Below the pieces are notes generated by a model that worked only from the letters and a program-made list of their open reading frames with translations, searched no databases and was not told the origin of the DNA. From Shackletoniella antarctica (GTDB lineage: Bacteria > Cyanobacteriota > Cyanobacteriia > Phormidesmidales > Phormidesmidaceae), in assembly GCA_003241845.1 (NCBI GenBank), contig QBMN01000003.1:1-60943 (forward strand): 60,943 bases of DNA. The letters are read 5' to 3'. The translations under genes and the position numbers were made by a program. Within the stretch, counting starts at the first letter, position 1. The number at the start of each line of letters is the position of its first letter. Positions 27,835-36,090 of this stretch are shown here, in pieces.

Positions 27835-28158
27835 ATGACGATCAAAGTCAAAACCCTAGAACCGACTGGCATGATGGACGGCGCTGCGGCCCATGACTTA
27901 AAAAACCAGGCTCTAGATGCCCTGCACCAGGGTGCCGACGGGGTGCTGCTCAACCTGTCCGCCATCACGTTTATGAATAGCTCTGGCATTGGGGCACTGG
28001 TGTCTACGCTCAAATCGGTGCGCGAGAAAGGCAAGCAGCTCTATATCTGTGGACTGAGCGATCAGGTGAAAATGATTTTTGAGCTAACCAAGATGGATCG
28101 AGTGTTTACGCTCTATGCCGATGTCGCCGACTTTGAGGCTAAGGTACTGACCGCCTAG
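27835..28158 (+). CDS. STAS-domain anti-sigma-factor-antagonist-like protein (RsbV type)
   Basis: A 107-residue single STAS domain. ATG 27835 has AGGA upstream (TTAGGAAGACCC) and starts directly at the first beta strand (MTIKVKTLEPTG). The phosphoacceptor region is FMNSSGIGALVS, with the conserved serine before GIGAL intact. In partner-switching systems such a protein is phosphorylated by an RsbW-like kinase and reactivated by a PP2C phosphatase. The kinase-like domain lies inside the preceding glycosyltransferase and a PP2C gene lies 4.6 kb downstream, so it is probably the switch that binds the embedded kinase domain. It converges on a DUF3131 gene with 19 nt between stops. Confidence 0.92.
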   Translation: MTIKVKTLEPTGMMDGAAAHDLKNQALDALHQGADGVLLNLSAITFMNSSGIGALVSTLKSVREKGKQLYICGLSDQVKMIFELTKMDRVFTLYADVADFEAKVLTA

Positions 28159-28177
28159 GCCCCTATCAAACAGCAGG

Positions 28178-29353
28178 TTAACCCTCAGGGTGAGCCAGCG
28201 GTCGGTTTCCCTGAGCCTTGTAAAGCAGGCTTTCCAGTATGATCGCGTTGGTATTCACGCTAAGCGCGCGGTTGGGGCCTAGGTCAGCAGCTTCGTATTG
28301 CCCCGCCAGGTAGCCGCGCCCGCCTAGGCCTAGCATCTGGACCGACTGGCGCAGGCGCTGGGCATAGGCTGACGCTGGATAAAGGGCTGCCCAGGCAAAC
28401 GCTGCCTTGGTGCTGAGAAAGCGCAGCCGGCCATAGTTTTGGCCCCGCGAGTTGACAGCGGCCCAGGGCTGACCATCGGCATAGACACTGTAGTAGAGAA
28501 AGTAGGGCAGGCGGTCTAGGGCGTCTTCGTTAACCGCTGTGAGCAGGCCGGTTTTTTCGTAGCGGTTGGCCTGCACCTGTAGCAGACTGTTGACCTGGTT
28601 GAGTTCGCTATCGGGCCAGCCTAGCTCTAGCCCCCAGAGCAAATAGGGGTCGTTGGTGAGGTAGTTGCTGGCTCCGGAGTTGGGGCGATCGCGCTGGTCA
28701 ACCCACAGCGCCACCCCGTCCACCATGACTCTGTGAACCGGCGGGTTAGACAGCGCATTTTCGGCCTCTATCCCCCACCGCCGCAGGCTATGGGCGGCAT
28801 ACTGCTCATAGCCGAGACGACCTTCCTGCCAGTATTGCAAACCAGTACTCCCGGCCCCACTGCCCCAGAGCCAGCCGTCGCAAACCAGCTTTTGTAGGTC
28901 ATAGCGGGCCACGATGCCGTCAATGCGGTCGGCATAGTCTGGGTAGTGAGCTTTGAGAATAGACAGACTCAGCAGGTAGCGGGCCATATCTAGCGCCGAC
29001 CAGCCGCTGCGGCCCTGGCGGTCAGGCCGATTGTTGAGGGTTCGCATCTGTCCGCTGGCCGTGCTGTAAGCCTTATTGGGCAGAGCGGTCGCGGGCAGGG
29101 GCAGCGTTTCCAGGGTTTGCAGCAGCCGGTGGAGCCAGGTGTGAAATGGGTCGCCGGACACCAAACCCAGCTGATAGCCAGCATGCATACCCAGCAGGGC
29201 GCTGCCCTGATCCCACAGCGTGCTCCAGGCAATCCCGGCGATGCCATTCACTAGCCCGGTGGCCGAGGGCCAATTGTGTTCAAAATAGGCCCAGGCCCAG
29301 CGGGCAGCAGCTTGATCATCGGCAGATAGGGCCTCGATTAAGTTAGCGGGCAT
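28178..29353 (-). CDS. DUF3131-domain protein (putative glycan-active alpha/alpha barrel), single domain
   Basis: A 391-residue protein made of one DUF3131 domain without a visible signal peptide. Family landmarks are shared with the larger neighbour: ARWAWAYFEHNW, LPNKAYSTASGQM, GWSALDMARYLL, EGRLGYEQYAAHSLRRWG, LLTAVNEDALDR and LSTKAAFAWAALYP. DUF3131 proteins are thought to be (alpha/alpha)6 toroid glycoside-active enzymes; activity is not demonstrated here. It lies 42 nt downstream of the tandem DUF3131 gene in the same operon, opposite the GT2-STAS pair. Confidence 0.85.
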   Translation of the reverse strand: MPANLIEALSADDQAAARWAWAYFEHNWPSATGLVNGIAGIAWSTLWDQGSALLGMHAGYQLGLVSGDPFHTWLHRLLQTLETLPLPATALPNKAYSTASGQMRTLNNRPDRQGRSGWSALDMARYLLSLSILKAHYPDYADRIDGIVARYDLQKLVCDGWLWGSGAGSTGLQYWQEGRLGYEQYAAHSLRRWGIEAENALSNPPVHRVMVDGVALWVDQRDRPNSGASNYLTNDPYLLWGLELGWPDSELNQVNSLLQVQANRYEKTGLLTAVNEDALDRLPYFLYYSVYADGQPWAAVNSRGQNYGRLRFLSTKAAFAWAALYPASAYAQRLRQSVQMLGLGGRGYLAGQYEAADLGPNRALSVNTNAIILESLLYKAQGNRPLAHPEG

Positions 29354-29395
29354 GGGCTAGCGGACGCAGCAAACGGGTGAAGTGGGTCGTGGCAG

Positions 29396-32128
29396 CTAAG
29401 GCCGGGCGCTCCAGTAATCGCCTGTATCGTTTGGGGTCAAATCAATTGGAGTCGCGGCCGCGGCGGGCAAGCCTTGCCCCTGGGCGTCGCCCCTGCGGAT
29501 GGTCTGCCACCAGGGGGAGGTGTGATTGGCGTTGGGCTGCACCAGTGGGGCCGAGCCGGTGCAGCGGTGCAAAATAGCTTGCAAAATCAGGCTGTTGGTG
29601 CCGCTGGTAAAGCCGGGGGCCGGGCGACCGTCGGTTTCATACAGGCCTTCGTAGTAGCCCTGGTCGGGGTCAAAGTGCTCACGGGTAGCTTGAGCCACCC
29701 GTTGGGCGTAGGCATTGTTGGGAAACAGGGCCTCGTAAGCCTGGGCCACAGCGGTGCTGGCAACCCGCCCCTCGGAGGTGGGTCTGCCATCATCAGTCAC
29801 CGCTGGCCAAGGGTCGCCATTGGCCAGCAGGGGGCTGTGCACCACGTAGGGAGGATGATCAATCAGGGCAGTGCCCGAAGCGCTGAGGCGGTTGGTGCGC
29901 TGGTAGCGAGCCGCCTCAGCCTGAACCATGGGCTGCAAGAGCGATCGCATCTCTGGCCCCAGACCAAACTCCAGCCCGTAGAGCACAAAGGGCGTACTGG
30001 TGGTAATATTTGGCCCTGCTGGTGCAGATTCAGCGCTGGCCCGGTGCGTAGGGATGGCCTGACCTTCTAACTCGGTGGTCACATAGCGGCTCGCCGGGGC
30101 CGATTGGCTGGCATCAAAGCCCCACAGCTGAAAGGCGCGGGCGGCATACTCCTCGTAGCCGAGCTGGCGGGCGGGGGTAATGACAATGCGATCGCGGCCG
30201 CCCTGCCCCTGAGTCAACTCTGCCATCGCCACCTGACCATTGCGAATCACCCGCAAAAAAGACCAGTCCATGACCGTCTGATCGACGGCCTCGGTATATT
30301 CGGGGTGGCAGGTTTTGAGCTGGTGCAGGGCCGCCAGCAGCCGCCCCGTATCGAGCCCCGACCAGCCACTGCCGCTGGAGTTGGCATTGCCGCCGTAGGT
30401 AATTGGCTCCAGGGTGAGAGTGCTGTAGGCGCGGTGGGGCAGCTCTCCGGCAAACAGGGGCATCTGTTGCAAGGCTGCCAGCAGATGCCGAACCCGCTGA
30501 TCAAACTGGCCGTTGTCTAAAATGCCTAAACTCTGGGCCGAGTGCAGCGCCGCCAGATAGTTACCCATACCCCAGAGGGTGACCCCCGGCAGGTCACTGC
30601 GATCGGGCACCAGCCCTGTAGACATATTGTGGGTCTCAAAATACTGCCAGGCCCGCCGCGCCGACTGATTATCTACCGCCTTTAGGGGCAGCTCAGGCCG
30701 AGGACAGGCCGCCGACTGGGGCGGGCCAACGGCGGCGATCGGGGCAATTACCCGCCCAGGTGCCGCTGGGGTAGCTGCCCCTGGCACCTCAGTCGGGCCG
30801 GGAACACCGGGGGAAGCAAATTGGCCACCGCTTAGAATCGGCTGAGCCCCCCGCGCTTTGTAGTAAAGAATCTCTAGAATCAGGCCGTTGGTATTGCCCG
30901 TCAAGATGTCGTTAACCGGCGGTTCGGGCTCCGACAGACCCGATTCAAAAATTCCAGCGTAGTAGCCCTGCCCCGAATTGGCGCGATCTTTCACCGCATC
31001 AAAAATCTGCTGGGCATAGGGGTCGTCGGGGTAGAGGTAGCGCCAGCCAAAGGCCGCCTTGGTGCTCAGGGTGCGCAGTTCGGGGTGAGGTTCATTCGCC
31101 TCGGTAATTACAGCCCAGGGCACACCATTGGCGTAGACCGTGCTGTAGAGAAAGTGCGGCGGGCCATTGATATTGTCTTCAGAAACCGCTGTCAGCAGCC
31201 CGGTATCTTCGTAGCGGCGTTTCTGAACCTCAAATACTCGCCGGCCATAGTCGGCTAGCTCCCCCTGCAAGCCAAACTCAATCGCATCCAAAATGTAAGA
31301 TTCGCTGACCACGTAGTTGTTGGCGTTGGTGGTCTGATAGTCTCGCTGATCCACCGGAATTTGCAGGCCGTAGATATCGACAAACTGAAACGGTTCGTAG
31401 GCCAGAGCCTGCGGCACCTCAAAGCCCCAGGTATAATACCCCCGCGCCGCATATTCTTCGTAGCCCAGGCGGCCTTCCTGCACCTTCAGCGTGCTGCCAT
31501 CGGGCAGCACCGTCGCCCCGTAGAGCTGCCCGTCCTGAACCGAGGCGGCTACATCCCAGCTGGCCACAATGCCCGCTAGCCAGTCTGAGTATTGAGGATG
31601 GCAGGTACGCACCACATCAAAGGCGGCTAGCATTCGCCCTAGGTCGAGGGCCGACCAGCCAATGCCCCGGGGAGTTGGATTATTGCCATAGTCAGTCATG
31701 TCCCCCGTGGCGCTGCTGTAGGCTTTGTTGGGCAGCGTGCCCTCAAATAGGGGCAGCTGACTCAGGCTGTTGAGAAAGGGGTTGAGTCGACCATCAAACT
31801 CAGCCTGATCGATTAGCCCCAGCCAGCGGGCTGCATTCAAGGCTGTGAGATAGTTGCCCAAGTCCCAGAGGGTACTGGAGGGGTAGTCTCCAGCGGCGTT
31901 GATCAACCCTGTATCGGGCTGAACGTTGTTTTTAAAGTAGTTCCAGGCAGACTGGGCGTAGGCCCGCTCTTCGGGAGTTAGCGGCTGAGCCAGGGCAGCA
32001 CACTGGCCAGATTCAGCTTGAGCCAGGGCTGGGGTAACCCCACTCAGGGCAAGCCACAGAGGCAAAAACAAGCTAGCTAAAAATAGCCCCCCCAACCGCA
32101 TCCACAACCGTCGTCTGAACTGTGCCAT
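29396..32128 (-). CDS. Secreted tandem DUF3131 protein
   Basis: About 910 residues from ATG 32128 (MAQFRRRLWMRLGGLFLASLFLPLWLALSG...ALAQA), chosen because it yields a clean signal peptide; a longer frame reaches 32236 and overlaps the upstream gene. Two DUF3131 domains (~45-420 and ~485-880) are joined by a Pro/Ala-rich linker. The first has LPNKAYSSATGDM, GIGWSALDLGRMLAAF and GRLGYEEYAARGYYTWG; the second has LPHRAYSTLTLEP, GSGWSGLDTGRLLAAL and QLGYEEYAARAFQLWG. Export suggests action on the secreted polysaccharide. The upstream small membrane-protein gene stops 7 nt before the ATG. Confidence 0.87.
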   Translation of the reverse strand: MAQFRRRLWMRLGGLFLASLFLPLWLALSGVTPALAQAESGQCAALAQPLTPEERAYAQSAWNYFKNNVQPDTGLINAAGDYPSSTLWDLGNYLTALNAARWLGLIDQAEFDGRLNPFLNSLSQLPLFEGTLPNKAYSSATGDMTDYGNNPTPRGIGWSALDLGRMLAAFDVVRTCHPQYSDWLAGIVASWDVAASVQDGQLYGATVLPDGSTLKVQEGRLGYEEYAARGYYTWGFEVPQALAYEPFQFVDIYGLQIPVDQRDYQTTNANNYVVSESYILDAIEFGLQGELADYGRRVFEVQKRRYEDTGLLTAVSEDNINGPPHFLYSTVYANGVPWAVITEANEPHPELRTLSTKAAFGWRYLYPDDPYAQQIFDAVKDRANSGQGYYAGIFESGLSEPEPPVNDILTGNTNGLILEILYYKARGAQPILSGGQFASPGVPGPTEVPGAATPAAPGRVIAPIAAVGPPQSAACPRPELPLKAVDNQSARRAWQYFETHNMSTGLVPDRSDLPGVTLWGMGNYLAALHSAQSLGILDNGQFDQRVRHLLAALQQMPLFAGELPHRAYSTLTLEPITYGGNANSSGSGWSGLDTGRLLAALHQLKTCHPEYTEAVDQTVMDWSFLRVIRNGQVAMAELTQGQGGRDRIVITPARQLGYEEYAARAFQLWGFDASQSAPASRYVTTELEGQAIPTHRASAESAPAGPNITTSTPFVLYGLEFGLGPEMRSLLQPMVQAEAARYQRTNRLSASGTALIDHPPYVVHSPLLANGDPWPAVTDDGRPTSEGRVASTAVAQAYEALFPNNAYAQRVAQATREHFDPDQGYYEGLYETDGRPAPGFTSGTNSLILQAILHRCTGSAPLVQPNANHTSPWWQTIRRGDAQGQGLPAAAATPIDLTPNDTGDYWSARP

Positions 32129-32135
32129 AGGATAA

Positions 32136-32435
32136 TCAGCGATAAAAGTTATGGACATCACAGGCATCGGCAAAGCACCGCTTGAGCCTGCGCGGACAGC
32201 GGTTGGCCCAACGATACCTGCCGTAAACTGGGTCAAGCGACTCTAGCTCAGCCGCCGCCTGGGTTTTGTCGGCAGCATTGACTAAAGCACTCGTTGAGCT
32301 GTTGTGGGGGTCAGGCGTCAGGCGATGGCCTAGCCACCCCAATCCCAAAATCAGCCCTACCCCGGTGGCGATGCCCCCCACAATGGGTATCACAGCCCAA
32401 ATAAAGGGAGGAGCCTCAAATTCATCTTCAGTCAT
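32136..32435 (-). CDS. Small single-helix membrane protein, first gene of the DUF3131 operon
   Basis: A 99-residue protein with a short acidic N-terminus (MTEDEFEAPPF), one or two hydrophobic segments (IWAVIPIVGGIATGVGLILGLGWLG) and a Cys/Arg-rich C-terminal tail (YGRYRWANRCPRRLKRCFADACDV). Not recognised. Its stop lies 7 nt before the ATG of the tandem DUF3131 gene, implying translational coupling. It may anchor or regulate the export of that protein; that is inference from position only. Confidence 0.65.
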   Translation of the reverse strand: MTEDEFEAPPFIWAVIPIVGGIATGVGLILGLGWLGHRLTPDPHNSSTSALVNAADKTQAAAELESLDPVYGRYRWANRCPRRLKRCFADACDVHNFYR

Positions 32436-32707
32436 GGCATGGTTGGAGAGACTAGCCAGCCACCTCAGTGTACCCAGGCTAGCTAACCACCTAAACCTCA
32501 GCTCGCCAAGAACAGAGGCCTTCTCAAACTAGAGTCAACGCCGATGTTTAAACGATGCGCCAGGCCTAACGGGGAAAAAACTGTGCCCAACTTAGGGGTA
32601 CATTGTGGTTGTGCCCCAGCTGATTTTGCTTAAAAAAGACTAAGGATAATTACTTAACTAAGGCCGTCAGCAGCTGTATCTCTTGGCAGAGAAATTAATT
32701 CTAGTAA

Positions 32708-34786
32708 ATGACCATAACCCCACGCTCGATAACTGACGCTCCCCAGGTTCTAGTCGTAGATGATGACCGGGTGATTCGCACCATTTTGGTCAAACTGTTG
32801 CAGAAGGAAGGCTATCGGGTGATTGAAGCTGAGACTGGAGGAACTGCCCTGACCCAGTACCAGCGGTTTACCCCAGACCTGGTGTTGCTAGATGCCAAGA
32901 TGCCTGGGCTAGATGGGTTCACCTGCTGCAAGAAAATCCGGGAAATGGCTGGGGGGGAGCATGTTCCCATTCTGATGGTGACGGGGCTAGAGGACGATGA
33001 CTCAGTGGTGCGGGCTTTCCATTCAGGGGCCACAGACTATGTGAATAAGCCAATTCGGCCCTCAATTGTAGTAGGCCGAGTCCGCTATTTAATTCGGGCT
33101 GCCCAAGATCGCCGGGCGCTGGCTCAAAGTGAAGAGCGCTACCGCTCTCTGGTGACCAATTTGCAGGAGGTGATCTTTCAGCTTGACAACGCTGGCAATT
33201 TGACTTTTCTGAATCCGGCGTGGCAGAAATTTACTGGGTATGCCATCGCCGAAAGCCTGGGAAAACCCCTGGTTGAGTTTTTGCATTCGGCTGAGCACAA
33301 GCTGTATTGGCAACAGTTCCGGCGCGCTGAGGAGTCGTCCACCCGGTGTTACCAGCATCGCGGCCGTTGTATGACTCGCTCTGGGGAGTGGCTCTGGGTA
33401 GAAATGCAGCTCTGCCCCAACGGGGATGCATCGGGGGCGGTGCAGGGCTTGGCTGGGCGGTTGACCAATATTAGCGATCGCACTCGGCGTGAGCAACACC
33501 GTCGCTTGGAGTACGCCGTGATCAGGGCAATGACTAATCATGCTGATCCTCACCTCAGGATGCGTCGCATCTTGCAAATTATCTGCGGTAACTTGAACTT
33601 ACAGCTGGGCGAATTTTGGCAACCCAATGGGCTGGGCCAGCTTGATTGCGCTGAAACCTGGCATTTAAACATCGATCAACTGGCCCACTTTGCCAGCGCT
33701 ACTCAGGCGCTACAAGCAGACCAGAATGATCTTGAAATAGACATTGCTAACAAAGTTTGGCTTAGCGGAGACCCGATCTGGACTGACGAGCTTGAGCCCT
33801 ACCTCCACGGGACTCGGCAGGTTGCGGCCCAGCAGGTAGGGTTTCAATCTGTGCTGGGGTTGCCACTAAGTCACGGCTCCGAGCGTTTGGGTGTATTGGT
33901 ATTTTTCTCTCAAGCTGCGCGGCTAGCCAGTCAAGATACGCTGCGCGGGCTGACGATTTTAGCCAACCAGATTAGCCAGTATGTGCTGCGCCAGCGCGCT
34001 GAGAGTGAGCTGAATCGTCAAAATCAGTTGTTGCAGCTAGAGTTACAGGGAGCGGCTGATTACGTTGTGTCTCTTTTGCCCCGGTCAAATTGGATTTGCC
34101 CTGGCCCTGATCACCAAGCCCGCATAGAAGTAGACACCCAATTCCAACCTTCTAACCAACTGGGTGGCGATGCTTTTGACTACTACCAGCTCGATCAAGA
34201 TCATCTGGCATTTTACCTGTTAGACGTGGCAGGTCATGGGGTCAAAGCGGCCCTGTTATCAGTATCTGTGCTCAATATTTTGCGCCAACAGTCTCTCAGC
34301 CATGCTGATTTCTATCAGCCTGAAACGGTGGTCACAGCCCTAAACCGAATTTTTCAGATGAACGAGCAAGGTGAAGACTATTTTACTCTGTGGTATGGGG
34401 TCTATCACAGTCCTAGTCGAAGGCTCACCTTCACGTCTGCCGGGCACCCTCCAGGGGTGCTAATTACCCCAGATAGCCCCCAAGCCCAGCTGAGTTACCT
34501 AGATAGTGATGGCATTGCGGTGGGCATGCTGCCTGATTTTCCCTTTGAGTCTAAGCAGTGCATCATTCCCCCTGGGGGCACGCTGTTTCTGTTTAGCGAT
34601 GGTGCCTATGAAGAGATGGTGGATGAAAAACAGATCTTTGGATTTGATCGATGGGCCAATTTGCTGAGGCAGTACTGGCACTCTGAGCAAAATGATCTGT
34701 CTTTGTTACTAGAAGAGGTTCACCAAATTAGTGCCTGTGAAAGCTTGCAGGATGATTTCTCAGTGATGGAGATTCGATTTTCATAA
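32708..34786 (+). CDS. Response regulator with PP2C (SpoIIE/RsbU-type) phosphatase: REC-PAS-GAF-PP2C
   Basis: A 692-residue soluble protein. Receiver domain residues ~12-130 with phospho-Asp in LVLLDAKMPGLDG and the conserved Lys in YVNKPIRP. A PAS domain follows (~140-255), then a GAF domain (~275-425) and a C-terminal PP2C domain (~460-690). The PP2C metal ligands appear in NQLGGDAFDYY, LLDVAGHGVKAAL, FSDGAYEEM and CESLQDDFSVME. This is the RsbU/HmpU-like phosphatase expected to dephosphorylate STAS proteins, so with the embedded RsbW domain and STAS protein nearby the three partner-switching parts are all within 10 kb. Confidence 0.92.
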   Translation: MTITPRSITDAPQVLVVDDDRVIRTILVKLLQKEGYRVIEAETGGTALTQYQRFTPDLVLLDAKMPGLDGFTCCKKIREMAGGEHVPILMVTGLEDDDSVVRAFHSGATDYVNKPIRPSIVVGRVRYLIRAAQDRRALAQSEERYRSLVTNLQEVIFQLDNAGNLTFLNPAWQKFTGYAIAESLGKPLVEFLHSAEHKLYWQQFRRAEESSTRCYQHRGRCMTRSGEWLWVEMQLCPNGDASGAVQGLAGRLTNISDRTRREQHRRLEYAVIRAMTNHADPHLRMRRILQIICGNLNLQLGEFWQPNGLGQLDCAETWHLNIDQLAHFASATQALQADQNDLEIDIANKVWLSGDPIWTDELEPYLHGTRQVAAQQVGFQSVLGLPLSHGSERLGVLVFFSQAARLASQDTLRGLTILANQISQYVLRQRAESELNRQNQLLQLELQGAADYVVSLLPRSNWICPGPDHQARIEVDTQFQPSNQLGGDAFDYYQLDQDHLAFYLLDVAGHGVKAALLSVSVLNILRQQSLSHADFYQPETVVTALNRIFQMNEQGEDYFTLWYGVYHSPSRRLTFTSAGHPPGVLITPDSPQAQLSYLDSDGIAVGMLPDFPFESKQCIIPPGGTLFLFSDGAYEEMVDEKQIFGFDRWANLLRQYWHSEQNDLSLLLEEVHQISACESLQDDFSVMEIRFS

Positions 34787-34813
34787 CCATCCATACACCA
34801 TCACAGCGACACC

Positions 34814-34847
34814 CCTAGGGATCAAAACCGGGATGTGCATCCCTAGG
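34814..34847. repeat. Inverted repeat after the PP2C gene
   Basis: CCTAGGGAT and ATCCCTAGG, 9-bp perfect inverted repeat with a 16-nt spacer, 28 nt after the PP2C stop. First of three hairpins in the 34787-35127 gap. Confidence 0.55.
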
Positions 34848-34865
34848 CGAGGGCAATGGAGCAAA

Positions 34866-34900
34866 AGCGAATTTAGAGTCAGCCAGTCTCTAAATTCGCT
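34866..34900. terminator. 13-bp perfect hairpin
   Basis: AGCGAATTTAGAG pairs with CTCTAAATTCGCT around a 9-nt loop TCAGCCAGT. No T-run follows on the plus strand. It may end the PP2C transcript or be part of a structured RNA. Confidence 0.5.
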
Positions 34901-34908
34901 AACTTAAC

Positions 34909-35070
34909 TACAGCGACTGCATAGTGATCTTTGATTGTCGGTGCTAAGCCGCTCAACAATTTCGGTTTGTAAAGCAGGATCTTGCCGAGCCTGGGCCAAA
35001 ATTTGCTCTGAGTCGACACCCTAAGAGTCAAAGATGACTGCGATATGACAATCCTGTGACGATGGTGTGA
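34909..35070 (-). pseudogene. Possible decayed ORF fragment
   Basis: On the minus strand a frame reads ...SQDCHIAVIFDS, a stop (TAG), then GVDSEQILAQARQDPALQTE and on to ...SLCSRCS before a second stop. The composition looks like former protein (helical QILAQARQDPALQ stretch faintly like Nif11-type leaders), but there is no start codon and one internal stop. I give it as a weak remnant. Confidence 0.25.
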
Positions 35071-35105
35071 AGCCCCGTTGATCTAGACTCTAGATCGACG
35101 GGGCT
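35071..35105. terminator. Long hairpin upstream of the 35128 gene
   Basis: AGCCCCGTTGATCTAGA pairs with TCTAGATCGACGGGGCT with one G-T wobble and almost no loop. It ends in TTTAAC on the plus strand, 23 nt before the next ATG. Terminator of upstream transcription or leader structure. Confidence 0.55.
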
Positions 35106-35127
35106 TTAACCTAGGGCATGGCCCTAG

Positions 35128-35406
35128 ATGTCTGATAAACCTATGATCGGCACTCAATCTACTGCAAAAACCATATTTCTCCTGGCCTCCATGGTGGGCT
35201 GGCTGATCGTGGGAGCAGCCTTGATGTATCTTTTTCCTGCGATCGCCGATCGTCTAGTCGGCAGCGATCTCACCCACCTGTGGATGACCAACCTCTCCCG
35301 CAGCGGCTACAACCCCACCCTCGGCTGGCTCGGCGGCGGCAGCGTTCTAGCCGTAACGGTGGCAGGCAACTGGGTCTGGTACCAGTACTTCGACAGTAAA
35401 TCCTAA
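35128..35406 (+). CDS. Small two-helix membrane protein, conserved-looking, unknown function
   Basis: A 92-residue protein with two hydrophobic helices (TIFLLASMVGWLIVGAALMYLFPAIA and GWLGGGSVLAVTVAGNWVWYQYF) separated by a polar loop (DRLVGSDLTHLWMTNLSRSGYNPT). The overall GC-rich codon use matches the neighbours and the frame is clean. Not recognised. An internal ATG (MIGTQST) is a second possible start. It precedes the tRNA-Val gene by 189 nt. Confidence 0.65.
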   Translation: MSDKPMIGTQSTAKTIFLLASMVGWLIVGAALMYLFPAIADRLVGSDLTHLWMTNLSRSGYNPTLGWLGGGSVLAVTVAGNWVWYQYFDSKS

Positions 35407-35595
35407 ATCCTTTCAGAGAAAGGGCGATCGCGATCGCCAAGTTCTGCTTATAAAACCGCACCCCAAATGGAATAATTGCAAACTCCCGCATAACATTCGG
35501 CTGCTTTAGCAGACTCTGCACACAAGAAACGTTTCTGGACGCTGCTGCCAAACGTTTCCGTGCTCTGCTACTATAAGAGACTGCAAACGCAGCAC

Positions 35596-35668
<73 letters not shown>

Positions 35669-35678
35669 TATGTTTCAT

Positions 35679-35803
35679 TGTTGTACGTTCGCACATTAAA
35701 TGTCGCGGTTCGCAGATTAGTGTCGTTTTTCGCACAATCATATCGTTCTAGCCGAAATGGAAGGGTTTGGCCATCTTTTCTGCGATTCGCAAATTAGATG
35801 TCG
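35679..35803 (+). mobile_element. Type V-K CRISPR-associated transposon (CAST) end with four TnsB-type sites
   Basis: Four repeats of the form TTCGCANATTA(A/G)-TGTCG start at 35688, 35709, 35729 (degenerate) and 35786: three closely spaced and one set off by about 40 nt. This is the spacing I recall for the left end of Scytonema-type V-K CAST. The terminal TGT lies at 35679 (TGTTGTAC) or 35682 (TGTACG). That is 62-65 nt after the GTA PAM in tRNA-Val, inside the 60-66 nt window known for Cas12k-directed insertion. No transposase or Cas gene follows before hisC, so only the end survives here. Confidence 0.85.
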
Positions 35804-35811
35804 TAAACAAT

Positions 35812-35850
35812 AAAAAAGAGGCTTGGTACAAAATGCCGAGCCTCTTTTTT
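35812..35850. terminator. Two-way rho-independent terminator between CAST end and guide
   Basis: AAAAAAGAGGCTTGG and CCGAGCCTCTTTTTT form a 15-bp stem with one G-T wobble and a 9-nt loop; T-runs lie on both strands. It can end the tRNA-Val transcript on the plus strand and the guide-RNA transcript on the minus strand. Confidence 0.85.
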
Positions 35851-35911
35851 GCTCGAATTTCTGAAATTCCTGCTTAGTGCGGCCATGAATGAGCTGTGAC
35901 AGATTGCTTTA

Positions 35912-35965
35912 TTGTAAGGCAGGCGCTCCTTTCAACCCTTCTGATTCATGATTTTCCAACTTTCG
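35912..35965 (-). CRISPR. Delocalised degenerate CRISPR repeat and self-targeting homing spacer
   Basis: Read on the minus strand, a 37-nt degenerate repeat (35965-35929) ends in GGGTTGAAAG, the conserved 3' end of V-K CAST repeats. The next 17 nt (35928-35912) are GAGCGCCTGCCTTACAA, identical to tRNA-Val 35617-35633; the 18th base differs. A short 17-nt match with a GTN PAM at a tRNA gene is the known pattern of V-K homing guides. The terminator at 35812-35850 would close the transcript. It is a single unit, not an array. Confidence 0.85.
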
Positions 35966-35969
35966 AAAG

Positions 35970-36090
35970 GTCGAAAGCTGGGTTATGCCTTTCAGCGCCC
36001 CCATTACTGAGAGGGCTAATGCGCCTCTCAATCAAGCGGTAAGGGTGAGACCACCCAAAGAGCTTTCATTTCAACCCTCCCAGCAATGGG
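35970..36090 (-). ncRNA. Possible tracrRNA or decayed CRISPR-array remnant next to the homing guide
   Basis: Directly upstream of the guide on the minus strand lie several hairpins, including TGAGAGG / CCTCTCA (36008-36030). A segment GCGCATTAGCCC...GGGGGCGC recalls a tracrRNA stem. A second partial repeat end GGAGGGTTGAAAT lies at 36080-36068. On the plus strand CTCCCAGCAAT occurs at 36077-36087, as in a V-K tracrRNA I remember. The similarity is short and I could not align it. 36091-36256 holds only the presumed hisC leader. Confidence 0.3.

Noticed and set aside
35912-36080. A multi-spacer CRISPR array
   Set aside because: Only one repeat has a clear end and one guide; the second repeat-like end is too degenerate and the spacing is not regular.
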